This document shows, in pieces, positions 34,521 through 45,078 of a DNA stretch of 61,001 nucleotides (position 1 is the stretch's first letter; each line of letters starts with the position of its first letter). A program made the translations under genes and the position numbers. This stretch comes from Betaproteobacteria bacterium. Lineage in GTDB: Bacteria; Pseudomonadota; Gammaproteobacteria; Burkholderiales; Rhodocyclaceae. The notes under the pieces were generated by a model. The model ran no database searches. It worked only from the letters and a program-made list of their open reading frames with translations, and was not told the DNA's origin. Location: contig JACRAR010000080.1 of the NCBI GenBank assembly GCA_016234745.1, positions 1-61,001 on the forward strand, given 5' to 3'.

Positions 34521-35120
34521 ATGGCTGTCCTCGTTGGAAAACCCGCCCCTGATTTCACCGCCACTGCCGTCCTCGGCAACAATGAAATCCAGTCCTTCAC
34601 CTTGTCCAAAGCAATACAGGGCAAGTATGCCGTCCTGTTTTTCTACCCGCTCGACTTTACCTTCGTCTGCCCCTCCGAACTGATCGCGTTCGATCACCGC
34701 CTGGCCGAATTCCAGAAACGCGGCGTCGAGGTGATCGGCTGCTCGATCGACTCGCAATTCACCCACCTCGCCTGGAAGAACACCCCGGTCGACAAAGGCG
34801 GTATCGGCCAGGTCAAGTACACCCTGGTCGCCGACATCAAGCACCAGATCTGCCAGGCTTACGATGTCGAAGCCGCCCCCGGCGTGGCTTTCCGCGGCTC
34901 CTTCCTGATCGACAAGGCCGGCCTGGTCCGCCATCAGGTGGTCAACGACCTGCCGCTGGGCCGCGACATTGACGAAATGCTGCGCATGGTCGATGCGCTC
35001 CAATTCACCGAGGAGCACGGCGAAGTCTGCCCGGCCGGCTGGAAAAAAGGCAAGGCCGGCATGAATGCCTCGCCGTCAGGCGTTGCCAAATACCTGGCCG
35101 AACACGCCAAGGAACTCTAA
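34521..35120 (+). CDS. 2-Cys peroxiredoxin (AhpC/TSA family)
   Basis: The 199-residue protein has the peroxidatic site FTFVCPSE (C50) and the resolving cysteine GEVCPAGW (C170), the typical 2-Cys arrangement. It reduces H2O2 and organic peroxides with electrons from a thioredoxin or an AhpF-type partner. No ahpF is next to it. The start has a strong TAGGAGA binding site. A bidirectional terminator follows. Confidence 0.93.
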   Translation: MAVLVGKPAPDFTATAVLGNNEIQSFTLSKAIQGKYAVLFFYPLDFTFVCPSELIAFDHRLAEFQKRGVEVIGCSIDSQFTHLAWKNTPVDKGGIGQVKYTLVADIKHQICQAYDVEAAPGVAFRGSFLIDKAGLVRHQVVNDLPLGRDIDEMLRMVDALQFTEEHGEVCPAGWKKGKAGMNASPSGVAKYLAEHAKEL

Positions 35121-35144
35121 GCCCTGAGCCAACGCCCCGCCAAC

Positions 35145-35172
35145 AAAAAGCCCCGCTTGCCGGGGCTTTTTC
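35145..35172. terminator. Bidirectional Rho-independent terminator
   Basis: The stem agccccg/cggggct has a 5-base loop (cttgc) with an A-run before and a T-run after, so it can terminate both strands. It lies between the convergent peroxiredoxin and methyltransferase genes. Confidence 0.9.
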
Positions 35173-35187
35173 AATTTCACCTTCACC

Positions 35188-35985
35188 TCATTTATTCGCC
35201 TTCTCCAGCGCCTGTTTGACTGGCGCTTTGAGCAATTCGAGAAACTTGCAGTAATAGACGGCAAAGTTCTGGAATTGAGACTCAGGGAGTATTGCGGCCA
35301 AACGTACCGGAAACAGACACAAACGATACAGCAGGCGCAGCGGCCGGGGATAACCCAATTCGTGGGGTGGCACCGGCGACGGCTGGGTAGCCACATGAAT
35401 GCATGAGGATTTCAATGCCCGGTCATTGAAGCGGAAGAGTCCCGCCCCGCCTCTTTTGCAGCCGGCAAAATACAAGTCGCAGGCATGTCGATTGGTCAGG
35501 AAGAAATACGACGAAAACAGATTCCCCAAATCGACAGACTTCCTGAAATCATTTTCGGTGAGGTTCAGGTAATAGTCCCAGCCGGCGCTTTGAGATCCGG
35601 GCGATTCTATCGGCGTGGTCCGCCGTGTCCCATGCTCGACCCGGCCGGTCGTAGCGCAGGTGAAGATCACAACGCCGCCGGCCTTGGTCATGCGATACAT
35701 GTTCAGAAAAGTTTCGCACCAATGCGGGTTATGTTCGAATGATTCGCACGAAACAGCCAAGTCGTAAGTTTCATCAGGATGGTCCAGTTTGTTTCCTTCG
35801 CAAACCACATCAACGCCAGGACCTGCCGTCAAATCCACGCCGACATATGCGCTTTTTTTGAAATAGGGTCGGATTGATCCATTCACATCGAAAGACCCGA
35901 TCTCCAGCACCTTTCGATTTGTGTAATCGCTGGCCAGATGCTGGCTCACGGTCTTGACAAATTGAAGCTGCAGATGATGCGCCAT
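35188..35985 (-). CDS. SAM-dependent class I methyltransferase
   Basis: The 265-residue protein has motif I VLEIGSFDVNGSIRPYF, motif II YVGVDLTAGPGVDVV and the post-II DLAVSCESFEHNPHW typical of methyltransferase family 11/12 enzymes. The C-terminal 80 residues are basic and hydrophobic. Such enzymes are often found in glycan or lipid modification, but the context here (downstream of glnE-argJ) gives no clue. It lies 15 bases after argJ and is probably the last gene of that operon. The substrate is unknown. Confidence 0.8.
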   Translation of the reverse strand: MAHHLQLQFVKTVSQHLASDYTNRKVLEIGSFDVNGSIRPYFKKSAYVGVDLTAGPGVDVVCEGNKLDHPDETYDLAVSCESFEHNPHWCETFLNMYRMTKAGGVVIFTCATTGRVEHGTRRTTPIESPGSQSAGWDYYLNLTENDFRKSVDLGNLFSSYFFLTNRHACDLYFAGCKRGGAGLFRFNDRALKSSCIHVATQPSPVPPHELGYPRPLRLLYRLCLFPVRLAAILPESQFQNFAVYYCKFLELLKAPVKQALEKANK

Positions 35986-36000
35986 CGATAAGATTTTCTG

Positions 36001-37248
36001 TCAGCTACGATAGTCCGCATTGATCTTCACGTAGTCGTAGGACAGATCACAGGTCCACACCTTGGCCTGCGCCTCGCCGCGGCCCAGGTCGACACGAATC
36101 CGGATCTCCGCCGGTGACATTGCCTTCACGCCATCCGTCTCGTGATAGCTGGCGGCGCGGCCGCCGTATTCGGAGACCAGGGTATCGCCGAGCCACAGCC
36201 TGACCGTCCTGACGTCGAGATCCTGCAGCGACGCATGCGCCTGGGCCGCATTGCCGATGGCAGCGAGGATCCGGCCGAGATTCGGGTCGGAAGCGAAGAA
36301 GGCGGTTTTTACCAGCGGCGAGTGGGCGATGGCGTAACCCACGGCTTTGCATTCGGCGCTGTCTGCACCGCCCTGCACCACGATCTCGATGAACTTGGTG
36401 GCGCCCTCGCCGTCGCGCACAATGGCTTGCGCCAGGGTCGCCGCGACCGTCGTCACCGCATCCCGCAAGGCTTCGTAGTCGTCGCTGAGTTCGTCGGCGA
36501 TCTCGGAGTTGCCGGCGGCCCCGGTGGCGATCAAGATGAAGGAGTCATTGGTCGAGGTATCGCCGTCGACGCTGATGCAATTGAAGGACGCCTCCGCTGT
36601 CTGTTGCACCATTCGCCCCAGCAGCGCTTGCGAGACGGCGGCATCGGTGGCGACAAAGCCGAGCATGGTCGCCATGTTCGGTTTGATCATGCCGGCGCCC
36701 TTGGCGATGCCGGTAACATTGACGTTCTTGCCGCCGATCACGACCCGTTGCGAGGCGGCCTTGGCGACGGTGTCGGTGGTCATGATGGCATGGGCCGCAT
36801 CGAACCAGCCCTGGCCGTCGCTGCGCAAGGCTGCCTGGCAGGCGGGCAGGCCGGCGACGATGCGCTTGAGCGGCAGCGCTTCCATGATCACGCCGGTGGA
36901 AAATGGCAGCACCTGTCGATCGGCGAGATTCATCAATGCCGCGACCGCACTGCAGGTGGCGCGGGCGGCGGCAAGTCCGGGTTCGCCGGTGCCGGCGTTG
37001 GCGATGCCGGTGTTGATCAGCAATGCACGGATGTCATGCCCGACCAGATGCTGCTGACATACCTGCACCGGTGCGGCGCAGAAGCGGTTCTGGGTGAACA
37101 CCCCGGCGACCCGGCTGCCCGCGGCGAGTTCGATCAGCGTCAGGTCGCGCCGGTTGGCCTTGCGGATACCGGCCTCGGCCACGCCGAGACGGACGCCGGC
37201 GACCGGCTGCAACTGGCTGGGAGAAGGCGTGGCGTAATTGACTGTCAT
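36001..37248 (-). CDS. argJ: Bifunctional ornithine acetyltransferase/N-acetylglutamate synthase
   Basis: The 415-residue proenzyme has the self-cleavage site [10 protein letters not shown], where T194 becomes the new N-terminal nucleophile of the beta chain. [12 protein letters not shown] and [11 protein letters not shown] mark the alpha chain. It recycles acetyl from N-acetylornithine to glutamate in arginine synthesis. The ATG at 37248 follows AGGAAT; the open frame further upstream is inside glnE and is not used. The gene is 25 bases after glnE. Confidence 0.95.
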   Translation of the reverse strand: MTVNYATPSPSQLQPVAGVRLGVAEAGIRKANRRDLTLIELAAGSRVAGVFTQNRFCAAPVQVCQQHLVGHDIRALLINTGIANAGTGEPGLAAARATCSAVAALMNLADRQVLPFSTGVIMEALPLKRIVAGLPACQAALRSDGQGWFDAAHAIMTTDTVAKAASQRVVIGGKNVNVTGIAKGAGMIKPNMATMLGFVATDAAVSQALLGRMVQQTAEASFNCISVDGDTSTNDSFILIATGAAGNSEIADELSDDYEALRDAVTTVAATLAQAIVRDGEGATKFIEIVVQGGADSAECKAVGYAIAHSPLVKTAFFASDPNLGRILAAIGNAAQAHASLQDLDVRTVRLWLGDTLVSEYGGRAASYHETDGVKAMSPAEIRIRVDLGRGEAQAKVWTCDLSYDYVKINADYRS

Positions 37249-37273
37249 GACAATGGATTCCTCGGAAAGTGCA

Positions 37274-39964
37274 TCATTCAAACACGATTCGCCACAACTC
37301 GCGCACCGCTGCGACGCGTTCTTCGACGCTCGCCGGATCGACGCGCGCCGGTGCATTGTTGAGGCGCAGCGCATGCTGCATGCGGCGGTAATCGCGGTAG
37401 GCGCTGCGCACCGTCTCGGCCAGCGCAAGAGGGATCAGGCCGAGTTCTCCGGCCATCTTGAGCAGGGCGATGTTGCCGAGGTTGCCGGTCAACTCGGCAT
37501 GCGCATGGGAGTAGCCCAGCACCAGGTACTGGACGATGAATTCGACATCGATAAGCCCGCCGTGATCCTGCTTGAGATCGAACAGCGGCCCCTTGCCGGC
37601 ATGGGCGTCGAACATTTTCTTGCGCATCGCCACCACCTCGCTGCGCAGCGCTGCCAGATCGCGCGGCTGGCGCAGGATCTCGTTGCGGATCTGCTCGAAT
37701 GCGGCACCGATGCCCCGATCGCCGGCGGAAAAGCGCGCCCGGGTGAGCGCCTGGTGTTCCCAGAGCCAGGCCGATTCCAGCTGATACTTGCGGAAGGATT
37801 CGACCGAACTCACCACCAGGCCGGAGTCGCCGTTCGGACGCAGGCGCAAGTCGGTCTCGAACAAGGTGCCCGCCGAAGTCTGGCTGGAGAGCCAGGTGTT
37901 GATGCGGGTCGCCAGGCGCGCGTAGTTCTCCTGGGCTTCGGGCGCCGGGTCGTCGTAGAGGAAGATCAGGTCGAGGTCCGAGGCATAACCGAGCTCCTTG
38001 CCGCCCAGCTTGCCGTAGCTGATGACGGCAAAGCGCGGCGTCTCTAGATGGCGTTTGGACAATTTGCGCCAGGCATACTTGAGCGCCAGCTCGAGCATGA
38101 TGTCGGCCAGTTCGGAAAGATGGTCGGCGAGTTTTTCCAGGGGCAGCAGTCCCGAGACATCCTGCGCCAGCAGGCGAAAAATCTTGGCGTGATGAGCTTC
38201 GCGCATCCGGTCCATTTGCAGTTCGGTATCCGGTTCCACTTCATCGAGCGCCTGATCGACCTGGGCGCGATAACTGCGCCAATCGGGTGCGGTTTCGAGC
38301 ATGCGGGCGTCGAGCAGTTCATCAAGCAGGATCGGGTGGCGACGCAGATAGTCGGCCGTCCATGACGAGGCGCTGGCAAGCTGGGCGACTTTCTGCAAGG
38401 CGTTCGGATATTGCAGCAGCAGGGCCAGGTAGGCGGCGCGGCGGCTGATGGCTTCGAGCAGATCCAGCACGCGCGACAAGGTATCGTCCGGGTTCGGCGC
38501 GCTGGCGCAGGCCTCGATCGCCAAGGGTACCAGGGCGTCGAAGCGCTCGCGCGTCGCCGCGGGCATCTGCTGGTAGCGTGTGCCGCTGCGCAGTGCGGCA
38601 AGGCGCTGCATGGCTTCGGCAGCATGGACATAGCCCTGCCGGGCGAGTTCCTGCGCCTGGGTATCGCCGTCGCCTGCTTGCCAGATGACATCGGGCGCCT
38701 GGCTGGCTTTGTGGGGATCGGCAAACACCGCGGCGAAATGCCGGGCGACGGCAGCACGATGATCATCGAGTTCTTCGAGCAAGGCGGCATAGCCGGAGAA
38801 GCCCATGGCCTTGGCGATGATCGCCTGATCTTCCGGCTTGGTCGGCAGGCTGTGCGTCTGCGCGTCATCGAGATATTGCAGGCGATGCTCGAGGCGACGC
38901 AGGAACTGATAGGCCGTGCCGAGTTCGAGCGTGGCCTGGTCGCTGATCTGTCTTCTTTCGGCAAGCAGCTGCAACACCTTCTGCGTCGCCTTGACCTGCA
39001 GGGGCGTATCGCGACCGCCGCGAATCAGCTGGAAGACCTGGGCGATAAACTCGATCTCGCGGATTCCGCCCGGGCCCAGCTTAACGTTGTCGGCCATCTC
39101 CTTGCGCGTCACTTCGCGCCGGATTTGCGAATGCAGGCCGCGCATCGCATCGATCGCGCCGAAGTCGAGATATTTTCGAAACACGAACAGGCGCCGGATC
39201 GATTCCAGGCTCGCGAGCCATGCCTCGGGATAGAGTTCGGCCGCGTTCTCGCCGACCGGCCGCGCCTTGATCCAGGCATAGCGCTCCCACTCGCGGCCCT
39301 GGCTCACGAAATAATTTTCCAGCATGTCGAAGCTGCACACCAACGGGCCGGATTCCCCATTCGGCCGCAAGCGCATGTCGACACGGAACACCTGGCCGTC
39401 GCTTGTGATTTCGGCGATCGCATTGATCAAATTGCGGCCCAACCGCGTGAAAAAGTCGAAGTTGCTGATGGCGCGCGAACTGCCGCCATCAGTCTCGCCA
39501 TCCTCTGGATACAGAAAAATCAGGTCGATGTCCGATGAGACATTGAGTTCCCGACCGCCCAGCTTGCCCATGCCGACCACCAGCATTTGCTGTTTTTGTC
39601 CCTGGCTGCTGCGCGGCACGCCATAGCGCTGGGCGAGCACAGCAGAGTGGCTGGCCAACGCCTTCTCGACGGCGATTTCGGCGATCAGCGTCATGCTCTC
39701 AGTGACCTCGGCCAGACTCGCCAGACCAGCCAGATCGCGTATGGCGACGCGCAGATAGGCACGCCGCTTGAGTTGGCGCAGCGCCGGCTTGAGCGCATCT
39801 TCCGCCAGTTCGGCGGGCAGCCAGGCGCGCATTTCCGCGGCAGTCAGCGCTTGTTGCCAGGATGCAGCGAGTTCTTCCTCCAGCATCGGTTCTGCTTGGA
39901 GCAACCGGGTCAGGTAGCGGGAGAACGGCAAGACTCGCGGCAGAATGTCTGAAAGAGGCGGCAT
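37274..39964 (-). CDS. glnE: Glutamine synthetase adenylyltransferase/adenylyl-removing enzyme
   Basis: The 896-residue protein has the two nucleotidyltransferase domains of Gln[21 protein letters not shown] in the first half and [19 protein letters not shown] in the second. The enzyme adds and removes AMP on glutamine synthetase in response to PII, linking nitrogen status to ammonia assimilation. At 896 residues it is slightly shorter than the E. coli protein, mainly at the N-terminus. The ATG at 39964 lies 6 bases inside a TTG alternative at 39970; no strong ribosome binding site is seen. It is divergent from yhdP. Confidence 0.95.
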   Translation of the reverse strand: MPPLSDILPRVLPFSRYLTRLLQAEPMLEEELAASWQQALTAAEMRAWLPAELAEDALKPALRQLKRRAYLRVAIRDLAGLASLAEVTESMTLIAEIAVEKALASHSAVLAQRYGVPRSSQGQKQQMLVVGMGKLGGRELNVSSDIDLIFLYPEDGETDGGSSRAISNFDFFTRLGRNLINAIAEITSDGQVFRVDMRLRPNGESGPLVCSFDMLENYFVSQGREWERYAWIKARPVGENAAELYPEAWLASLESIRRLFVFRKYLDFGAIDAMRGLHSQIRREVTRKEMADNVKLGPGGIREIEFIAQVFQLIRGGRDTPLQVKATQKVLQLLAERRQISDQATLELGTAYQFLRRLEHRLQYLDDAQTHSLPTKPEDQAIIAKAMGFSGYAALLEELDDHRAAVARHFAAVFADPHKASQAPDVIWQAGDGDTQAQELARQGYVHAAEAMQRLAALRSGTRYQQMPAATRERFDALVPLAIEACASAPNPDDTLSRVLDLLEAISRRAAYLALLLQYPNALQKVAQLASASSWTADYLRRHPILLDELLDARMLETAPDWRSYRAQVDQALDEVEPDTELQMDRMREAHHAKIFRLLAQDVSGLLPLEKLADHLSELADIMLELALKYAWRKLSKRHLETPRFAVISYGKLGGKELGYASDLDLIFLYDDPAPEAQENYARLATRINTWLSSQTSAGTLFETDLRLRPNGDSGLVVSSVESFRKYQLESAWLWEHQALTRARFSAGDRGIGAAFEQIRNEILRQPRDLAALRSEVVAMRKKMFDAHAGKGPLFDLKQDHGGLIDVEFIVQYLVLGYSHAHAELTGNLGNIALLKMAGELGLIPLALAETVRSAYRDYRRMQHALRLNNAPARVDPASVEERVAAVRELWRIVFE

Positions 39965-40138
39965 GAACAATATTGAAATGGCAAGGCAAGCAGGATTTTA
40001 GCCTTCCTTCCGGCTCAGCCATGAGAATGCAGGCGAAGCTTTCAAGGATAAGCACGCCTGTAACAGAAGATTTCCGGATTTTGGGGCGCCCGATTTCGTG
40101 GTAGAAAGCCCCGTTAAGATAACGACTCGATCCGTGTC

Positions 40139-43100
40139 ATGGCATTTGTCCTGAATTCCCGCTTGCGCTGGCTGCTGCGCCTGTTGTTGCGGCTGCTGGT
40201 ACTGGGATACTTCGGCTTCGCGCTGATTTTTCTGACGCTGCGCTACGCGGTGCTGCCGAAAGTCGATCAGTACCACGAGGACATTGAAATCATGTTGTCC
40301 AGTTCGCTGCATCTGCCGGTGGCGATCGAGGGGATCGAGGCGCAATGGCAGGGACTGTATCCGCTGCTCGCCCTGCACGGTTTCCAGATTCGCGACCAGC
40401 AAGGCAAGCCGGCTTTGACACTGGATAATGTCGCGGCAGAGGTTTCCTGGACCTCGTTGCTGTATTTCGGCCTGCGCCTCAATCGGCTGGAAATCATCGC
40501 CCCGGAACTTAACATCCGCCGCAACACGCAAGGGCAGATCTTCGTCGCCGGCCTGCAGATCAATACGCTGCCGGGACAAAACGATCTGGACTTTTCCGAC
40601 TGGCTGCTGGCGCAACGACGCATCGTCATCCGCAATGCCAGCATTACCTGGCACGACGAAATGCGCGGAGCGCCTCCCTTGACGCTGCAGCGCCTGAATC
40701 TGGACTTGCAGAACGGCGGCAGCCGCCATCGCTTCGGCCTGACCGCCGATCCGCCGCGCGCCATGGCAAATCGCCTGGACATACGCGGCGATTTTCGCGG
40801 CGATGATCTGGACCAGATGGACACCTGGCAGGGTGAGGCCTATGCCGAACTCGATTATGCGGATCTGGCGGTGTGGCGGACCTGGATCGATTATCCGCTC
40901 GACCTGCCCCAGGGCAGCGGCGGCATCCGGCTCTGGCTGGGATTCGCCGAGAAGCAGCTCAGCAAGCTCACAGCCGATATCGCCTTGACCGATGTCCAGA
41001 TGCGCCTGGCGCCCGACCTGCCGCTGCTCGACCTGCAGCATCTGCAGGGGCGCATTAGCGGAAAACGGCTCAGTTCCGGCTTCGAGGCCGGCGCCAGGCA
41101 ATTGGCGCTGATTACGCGCGACGGCATCAATATCGAACCCAGCGATTTCCTGCTGAGTTTGAGCCATGCCACCGAGCGCGCTCCGGCACATGGCGAACTG
41201 ACCGGCAACAACCTCGATCTGGATGCACTGGCACGTCTCGCGGCGTATCTGCCGATCGACGCGGCGATCCGTCAGCGCCTGACCGAGGCGGCGCCGCGCG
41301 GCAAGGTCTTCGATCTGAAATCGAGGTGGACCGACGCCCCACCGCCAAGCGCAGCGGCCACCTCAGTGACCAACTCAGTTAACGACTCATTTAACAGTTC
41401 TGCTGCCAGCTCGCCCGCGACCGCCATGCCAGCAAGCTATGCCCTGCATGCACGGTTTGAAGGACTCGGCATGCAAGCCCAGGGCATTCTGCCGGGCTTT
41501 GCCGGATTGACCGGCAGCATCGACGGCAACCACCAGGGCGGCGGCCTGACGCTGGCCAGCCGCGATGCCCAGATCGACCTGCCGCGGGTATTCGCCGATC
41601 CGCAAGTGCCGCTGCAAAGCCTGAATGCCCAGATCAAATGGAATGTGCAACAGGAAGCCGGGCAAGCGCGCGTCGCCGTCAACATCGCACAGCTCGCCTT
41701 CGAAAATCAGGATGCCGCAGGCACTGTCAGCGGCACCTACCTGAGCCGTGCGGGTGAAGCCGGCGAGATCGATCTGCAAGCGCAGGTAACCCGCGCCGCC
41801 GGTACTGCGGTATGGCGCTATATGCCCCTGGTGGTGGGCAAGAGCGTCAGAGACTGGCTGCGCACTTCCATCCTCAGCGGTGTCAGCAGCGAAGCCACGC
41901 TGCGTCTCAAGGGCGATTTGAAACGCTTTCCGTTTGCCGACGGCTCGGGCGTGTTCGAAGTCAAAGGCAAGTTCCACGGCGTGAACCTGCTGTACGCCTC
42001 AAGCTGGCCGCAGATCGAGCAGATCAACGGCGAGCTGGAGTTCGTCGGCAAGCGCATGCTGATCAAGGCCAGCCAGGGCGACACCTACAACGTCAGGCTG
42101 TCCGATGTCAAAGCCGAGATTGCCGATCTTGAATCCACCGAAGAAGTGATCACGGTCAGCGGCAACGCCGCCGGCCCGACTTCGGATTTTCTGCGCTTCA
42201 TCGAGTCCAGCCCGGTCGGCGAGCACATCGACCATTTTACCGAGGACATGTCGGCCGCCGGCTCGGGACAGCTCAACCTGAAGCTGGTGTTGCCCCTGCG
42301 GCGCCTGGCCGAGAGCAGGACCGACGGCAACTTCCAGTTCACCAACAACAGGCTGCAGCTCGACGCCGACCTGCCGCCTCTGACCGACGTCAACGGTCAC
42401 CTGCAATTTTCCGGAGACGGACTCAAGGCCGAGCGGATACGCGCCTTGATGCTCGGCTCGCCGATGAGCATCGACGTCAAGACCGTCGGCAACGGCACGG
42501 TGCTGATCAACAGTGAAGGAACCCTGAGCATCGTCGAATTGCGCAAGCAGTTCTCCCATCCGCTACTCGACCATCTGTCGGGCAGCAGCCCCTGGCGCGG
42601 ACGCGTGCGGGTGCGCAAGAAAAATGCCGAGGTCATGATCGAGTCGCGCCTGCAGGGCATTTCATCCAGCCTGCCCGAGCCGTTCAACAAGAGCACCACC
42701 GAAGCCATGCCGCTGCGCTTCGAGCGCAAGCTGCTGCTCGAGCCGCCGCGCGTCAGCGCAGCGGCGCCGCCTGCCCGCCGCAGTGTCGCCCGACCCGCTT
42801 CGACCACGCGCAAACCCGCTCGGGCTGCGCCATCCCAGCCAACAAAGCCAGCAACGCCACCATCTCCACCATTGCCACCATTGCCTGCTTCGCCGGCATT
42901 GTCACCCGTGCCGACAATGCCAAGAGATCAGATCGACCTCAGTCTCGGCAATGTGATGGCAGCCCGCTTCATCCGCCGCCACGAAGGCGAGCGCGGGGAG
43001 AAAATCACGGTGGAACGCGGCGCCTTCGCCCTCGGCGAACCGCTGACGCTCCCCAATGCCGGAATCCAGTTGGCGGTCAACCTCAAGCAAATCGACGCCG

Positions 43101-44239
43101 ATTTCTGGCAGCGCATGCTCGGCGGCATGGACGGCAAGAGCAGCAAGCTGCCCAAGCTGGCAATCAACGCCAGCCTGAAAACCCGCGAGCTGATCCTGTT
43201 CGGCAATACCCTCAACGATCTGGAACTCAAGGCCACCACCACCCGCGACAGCGGCTGGCGCGCCGAGATCAAGAGCCGCGACCTCAACGGCGAACTGGCC
43301 TGGCTCAACCAGGGCGCGGGCCGGCTCTCGGCCCGCCTCAAGCAGCTGGCCATCAACCCCGCCGCGGGCAACAAGCCGCTCAGCGCGGACGGCGACAAGA
43401 GTCCACTGCATGAACTGCCGGGACTGGATATCGAAGTCGATCAGTTCTTCATGCGCGGCAAGGCTTACGGCAAGCTCAAGCTGGCCGCCGACAATCGCGA
43501 CGGCACCTGGGAAGCCAAGCTGGATATCGACAACGAAGACGGCAAGCTGGCCGGGGAAGGCAAATGGCGTCCAAGCACCGCGCAACCTGATACCCAGCTC
43601 AAATTCACGCTCCAGGTCAAGAGCATAGAAAAACTGCTGACCCGCCTGGGCTATCCGGATGCGCTGCGGCGCGGCAATGCGACTCTGGAAGGTGTTTTGT
43701 CCTGGAATGACGCGCCGTTCGCCATCGATTACCCGTCTCTCGACGGCACGCTCAAGGTCGAGGCCGCCAAAGGCCAGTTCAACAAGCTCGAACCCGGCGT
43801 CGGGCGGCTGCTCGGCATTCTCAGCCTGCAATCCCTGCCACGCCGCATCACCCTGGATTTCCGCGACATCTTCAGCCAGGGCATGGCTTTCGACAGCATC
43901 AAGGGGCAACTCAGCTTGAGCCATGGCGTAATCGACACGCAGCACTTCGAAATCTCCGGGCCGTCCGCCAACATCATGATGAGCGGCAGCGTCAACCTGA
44001 CGCAGGAAACCCAGAACCTCAAGGTGCGCGTCAAGCCGACCGTCGGCGAAAGCCTGGCCGTCGGCGCCATGCTCGCGCATCCGGCGGCGGGCGCCATCGC
44101 CTGGCTGGCGGATAAAATCCTGAAGAATCCGATCGATCAGATCTTCTCCTTCGAATATGCTGTCACCGGCAGTTGGGACGACCCGAAAGTGGCGAAGCTT
44201 TCCGGCCCCCAGCCCAAACCCGAGAGCACCCCACAATGA
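40139..44239 (+). CDS. yhdP: YhdP-family AsmA-like envelope protein
   Basis: This 1366-residue protein has one N-terminal membrane helix (LLRLLVLGYFGFALIFLTL) and a very long periplasmic beta-rich body of DUF3971/AsmA-like repeats, closing with the family's conserved end (MMSGSVNLTQETQNL, AIAWLADKILKNPIDQIF). In E. coli YhdP takes part in phospholipid transport between the membranes; the same role is inferred. It is about 100 residues longer than the E. coli protein, partly from a Pro/Ala-rich linker near residues 875-925. The nitrilase gene overlaps its stop by four bases. Confidence 0.92.
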   Translation: MAFVLNSRLRWLLRLLLRLLVLGYFGFALIFLTLRYAVLPKVDQYHEDIEIMLSSSLHLPVAIEGIEAQWQGLYPLLALHGFQIRDQQGKPALTLDNVAAEVSWTSLLYFGLRLNRLEIIAPELNIRRNTQGQIFVAGLQINTLPGQNDLDFSDWLLAQRRIVIRNASITWHDEMRGAPPLTLQRLNLDLQNGGSRHRFGLTADPPRAMANRLDIRGDFRGDDLDQMDTWQGEAYAELDYADLAVWRTWIDYPLDLPQGSGGIRLWLGFAEKQLSKLTADIALTDVQMRLAPDLPLLDLQHLQGRISGKRLSSGFEAGARQLALITRDGINIEPSDFLLSLSHATERAPAHGELTGNNLDLDALARLAAYLPIDAAIRQRLTEAAPRGKVFDLKSRWTDAPPPSAAATSVTNSVNDSFNSSAASSPATAMPASYALHARFEGLGMQAQGILPGFAGLTGSIDGNHQGGGLTLASRDAQIDLPRVFADPQVPLQSLNAQIKWNVQQEAGQARVAVNIAQLAFENQDAAGTVSGTYLSRAGEAGEIDLQAQVTRAAGTAVWRYMPLVVGKSVRDWLRTSILSGVSSEATLRLKGDLKRFPFADGSGVFEVKGKFHGVNLLYASSWPQIEQINGELEFVGKRMLIKASQGDTYNVRLSDVKAEIADLESTEEVITVSGNAAGPTSDFLRFIESSPVGEHIDHFTEDMSAAGSGQLNLKLVLPLRRLAESRTDGNFQFTNNRLQLDADLPPLTDVNGHLQFSGDGLKAERIRALMLGSPMSIDVKTVGNGTVLINSEGTLSIVELRKQFSHPLLDHLSGSSPWRGRVRVRKKNAEVMIESRLQGISSSLPEPFNKSTTEAMPLRFERKLLLEPPRVSAAAPPARRSVARPASTTRKPARAAPSQPTKPATPPSPPLPPLPASPALSPVPTMPRDQIDLSLGNVMAARFIRRHEGERGEKITVERGAFALGEPLTLPNAGIQLAVNLKQIDADFWQRMLGGMDGKSSKLPKLAINASLKTRELILFGNTLNDLELKATTTRDSGWRAEIKSRDLNGELAWLNQGAGRLSARLKQLAINPAAGNKPLSADGDKSPLHELPGLDIEVDQFFMRGKAYGKLKLAADNRDGTWEAKLDIDNEDGKLAGEGKWRPSTAQPDTQLKFTLQVKSIEKLLTRLGYPDALRRGNATLEGVLSWNDAPFAIDYPSLDGTLKVEAAKGQFNKLEPGVGRLLGILSLQSLPRRITLDFRDIFSQGMAFDSIKGQLSLSHGVIDTQHFEISGPSANIMMSGSVNLTQETQNLKVRVKPTVGESLAVGAMLAHPAAGAIAWLADKILKNPIDQIFSFEYAVTGSWDDPKVAKLSGPQPKPESTPQ

Positions 44240-45042
44240 AAGAAAAGCTCCGCATTGCCGCTATCCAGATGATTTCCGGACCGGAAGTCGGCCCCAATCT
44301 CGAGACCGCCCGGCAACTGATCGCCCAGGCGCGTCAGCAAGGTGCGCAACTGGTGGCCCTGCCCGAGTATTTCCCCCTGATCGGCGCCAGCGACAGCGAG
44401 CGCCTGGCCGCCCGCGAAGCCGATGAGAATGGGCCGATACAAAGTTTCCTGAGTGACACCGCCCGCGAATTGGGCATCTGGCTGGTAGGCGGATCGCTGC
44501 CCCTGACCGCGAACGATTCAAACAAGCTGCGCAACAGCTGCCTGGTGTATGACCCCGGCGGCAAGCGCGTGGCGCGCTACGACAAGATCCACCTGTTCGG
44601 CTTCACGCGCGGCGCGGAAAGCTACAACGAAAGCCTCACCATCGAGGCAGGCACTCAGGCGGTGGCCTTCGATACGCCTCTCGGCCGCATCGGCCTGGCC
44701 ATCTGCTACGACCTGCGCTTTCCGGAACTCTTTCGTGCACTGGGTGCGGTTGACCTGCTGGTGGTACCGGCCGCCTTCACCGAAACCACCGGCCGCGCCC
44801 ACTGGGAATTGCTGCTGCGGACTCGCGCCGTCGAGAACCAGTGCTACCTGCTCGCCGCGGCGCAAGGCGGCGAGCATCCGAACGGCCGTATCACCCATGG
44901 CAACAGCATGGTCATCGACCCCTGGGGCGAAGTACTGACCAGGCTGGATAAGGGGCCAGGCGTGGTCGTCGCGGAAATTGACCCGGCGCGCCTGGCCGAA
45001 GTCCGCGCCAGCCTGCCGGCACTGCAGCACAGAGTGCTATAA
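44236..45042 (+). CDS. Nitrilase superfamily carbon-nitrogen hydrolase
   Basis: The 268-residue protein has the Glu-Lys-Cys triad: E44 (ALPEYF), K117 (YDKIHLF) and C157 (AICYDLRF). Family members nearest to this type are Nit1-like amidases that repair deaminated glutathione or omega-amidases. The ATG overlaps the yhdP stop (ATGA); a longer frame starting at 44173 is inside yhdP and unlikely. Its place between yhdP and tldD is a recurring gene order in betaproteobacteria. Confidence 0.92.
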   Translation: MKEKLRIAAIQMISGPEVGPNLETARQLIAQARQQGAQLVALPEYFPLIGASDSERLAAREADENGPIQSFLSDTARELGIWLVGGSLPLTANDSNKLRNSCLVYDPGGKRVARYDKIHLFGFTRGAESYNESLTIEAGTQAVAFDTPLGRIGLAICYDLRFPELFRALGAVDLLVVPAAFTETTGRAHWELLLRTRAVENQCYLLAAAQGGEHPNGRITHGNSMVIDPWGEVLTRLDKGPGVVVAEIDPARLAEVRASLPALQHRVL

Positions 45043-45078
45043 AGTAGCTGACTTCAATTTCAATCCAAGCGTGACCCC

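Noticed and set aside
42902-44236. A 444-codon minus-strand frame inside yhdP
   Set aside because: It is the shadow of a well-supported YhdP coding region; low-complexity translation, no motifs.
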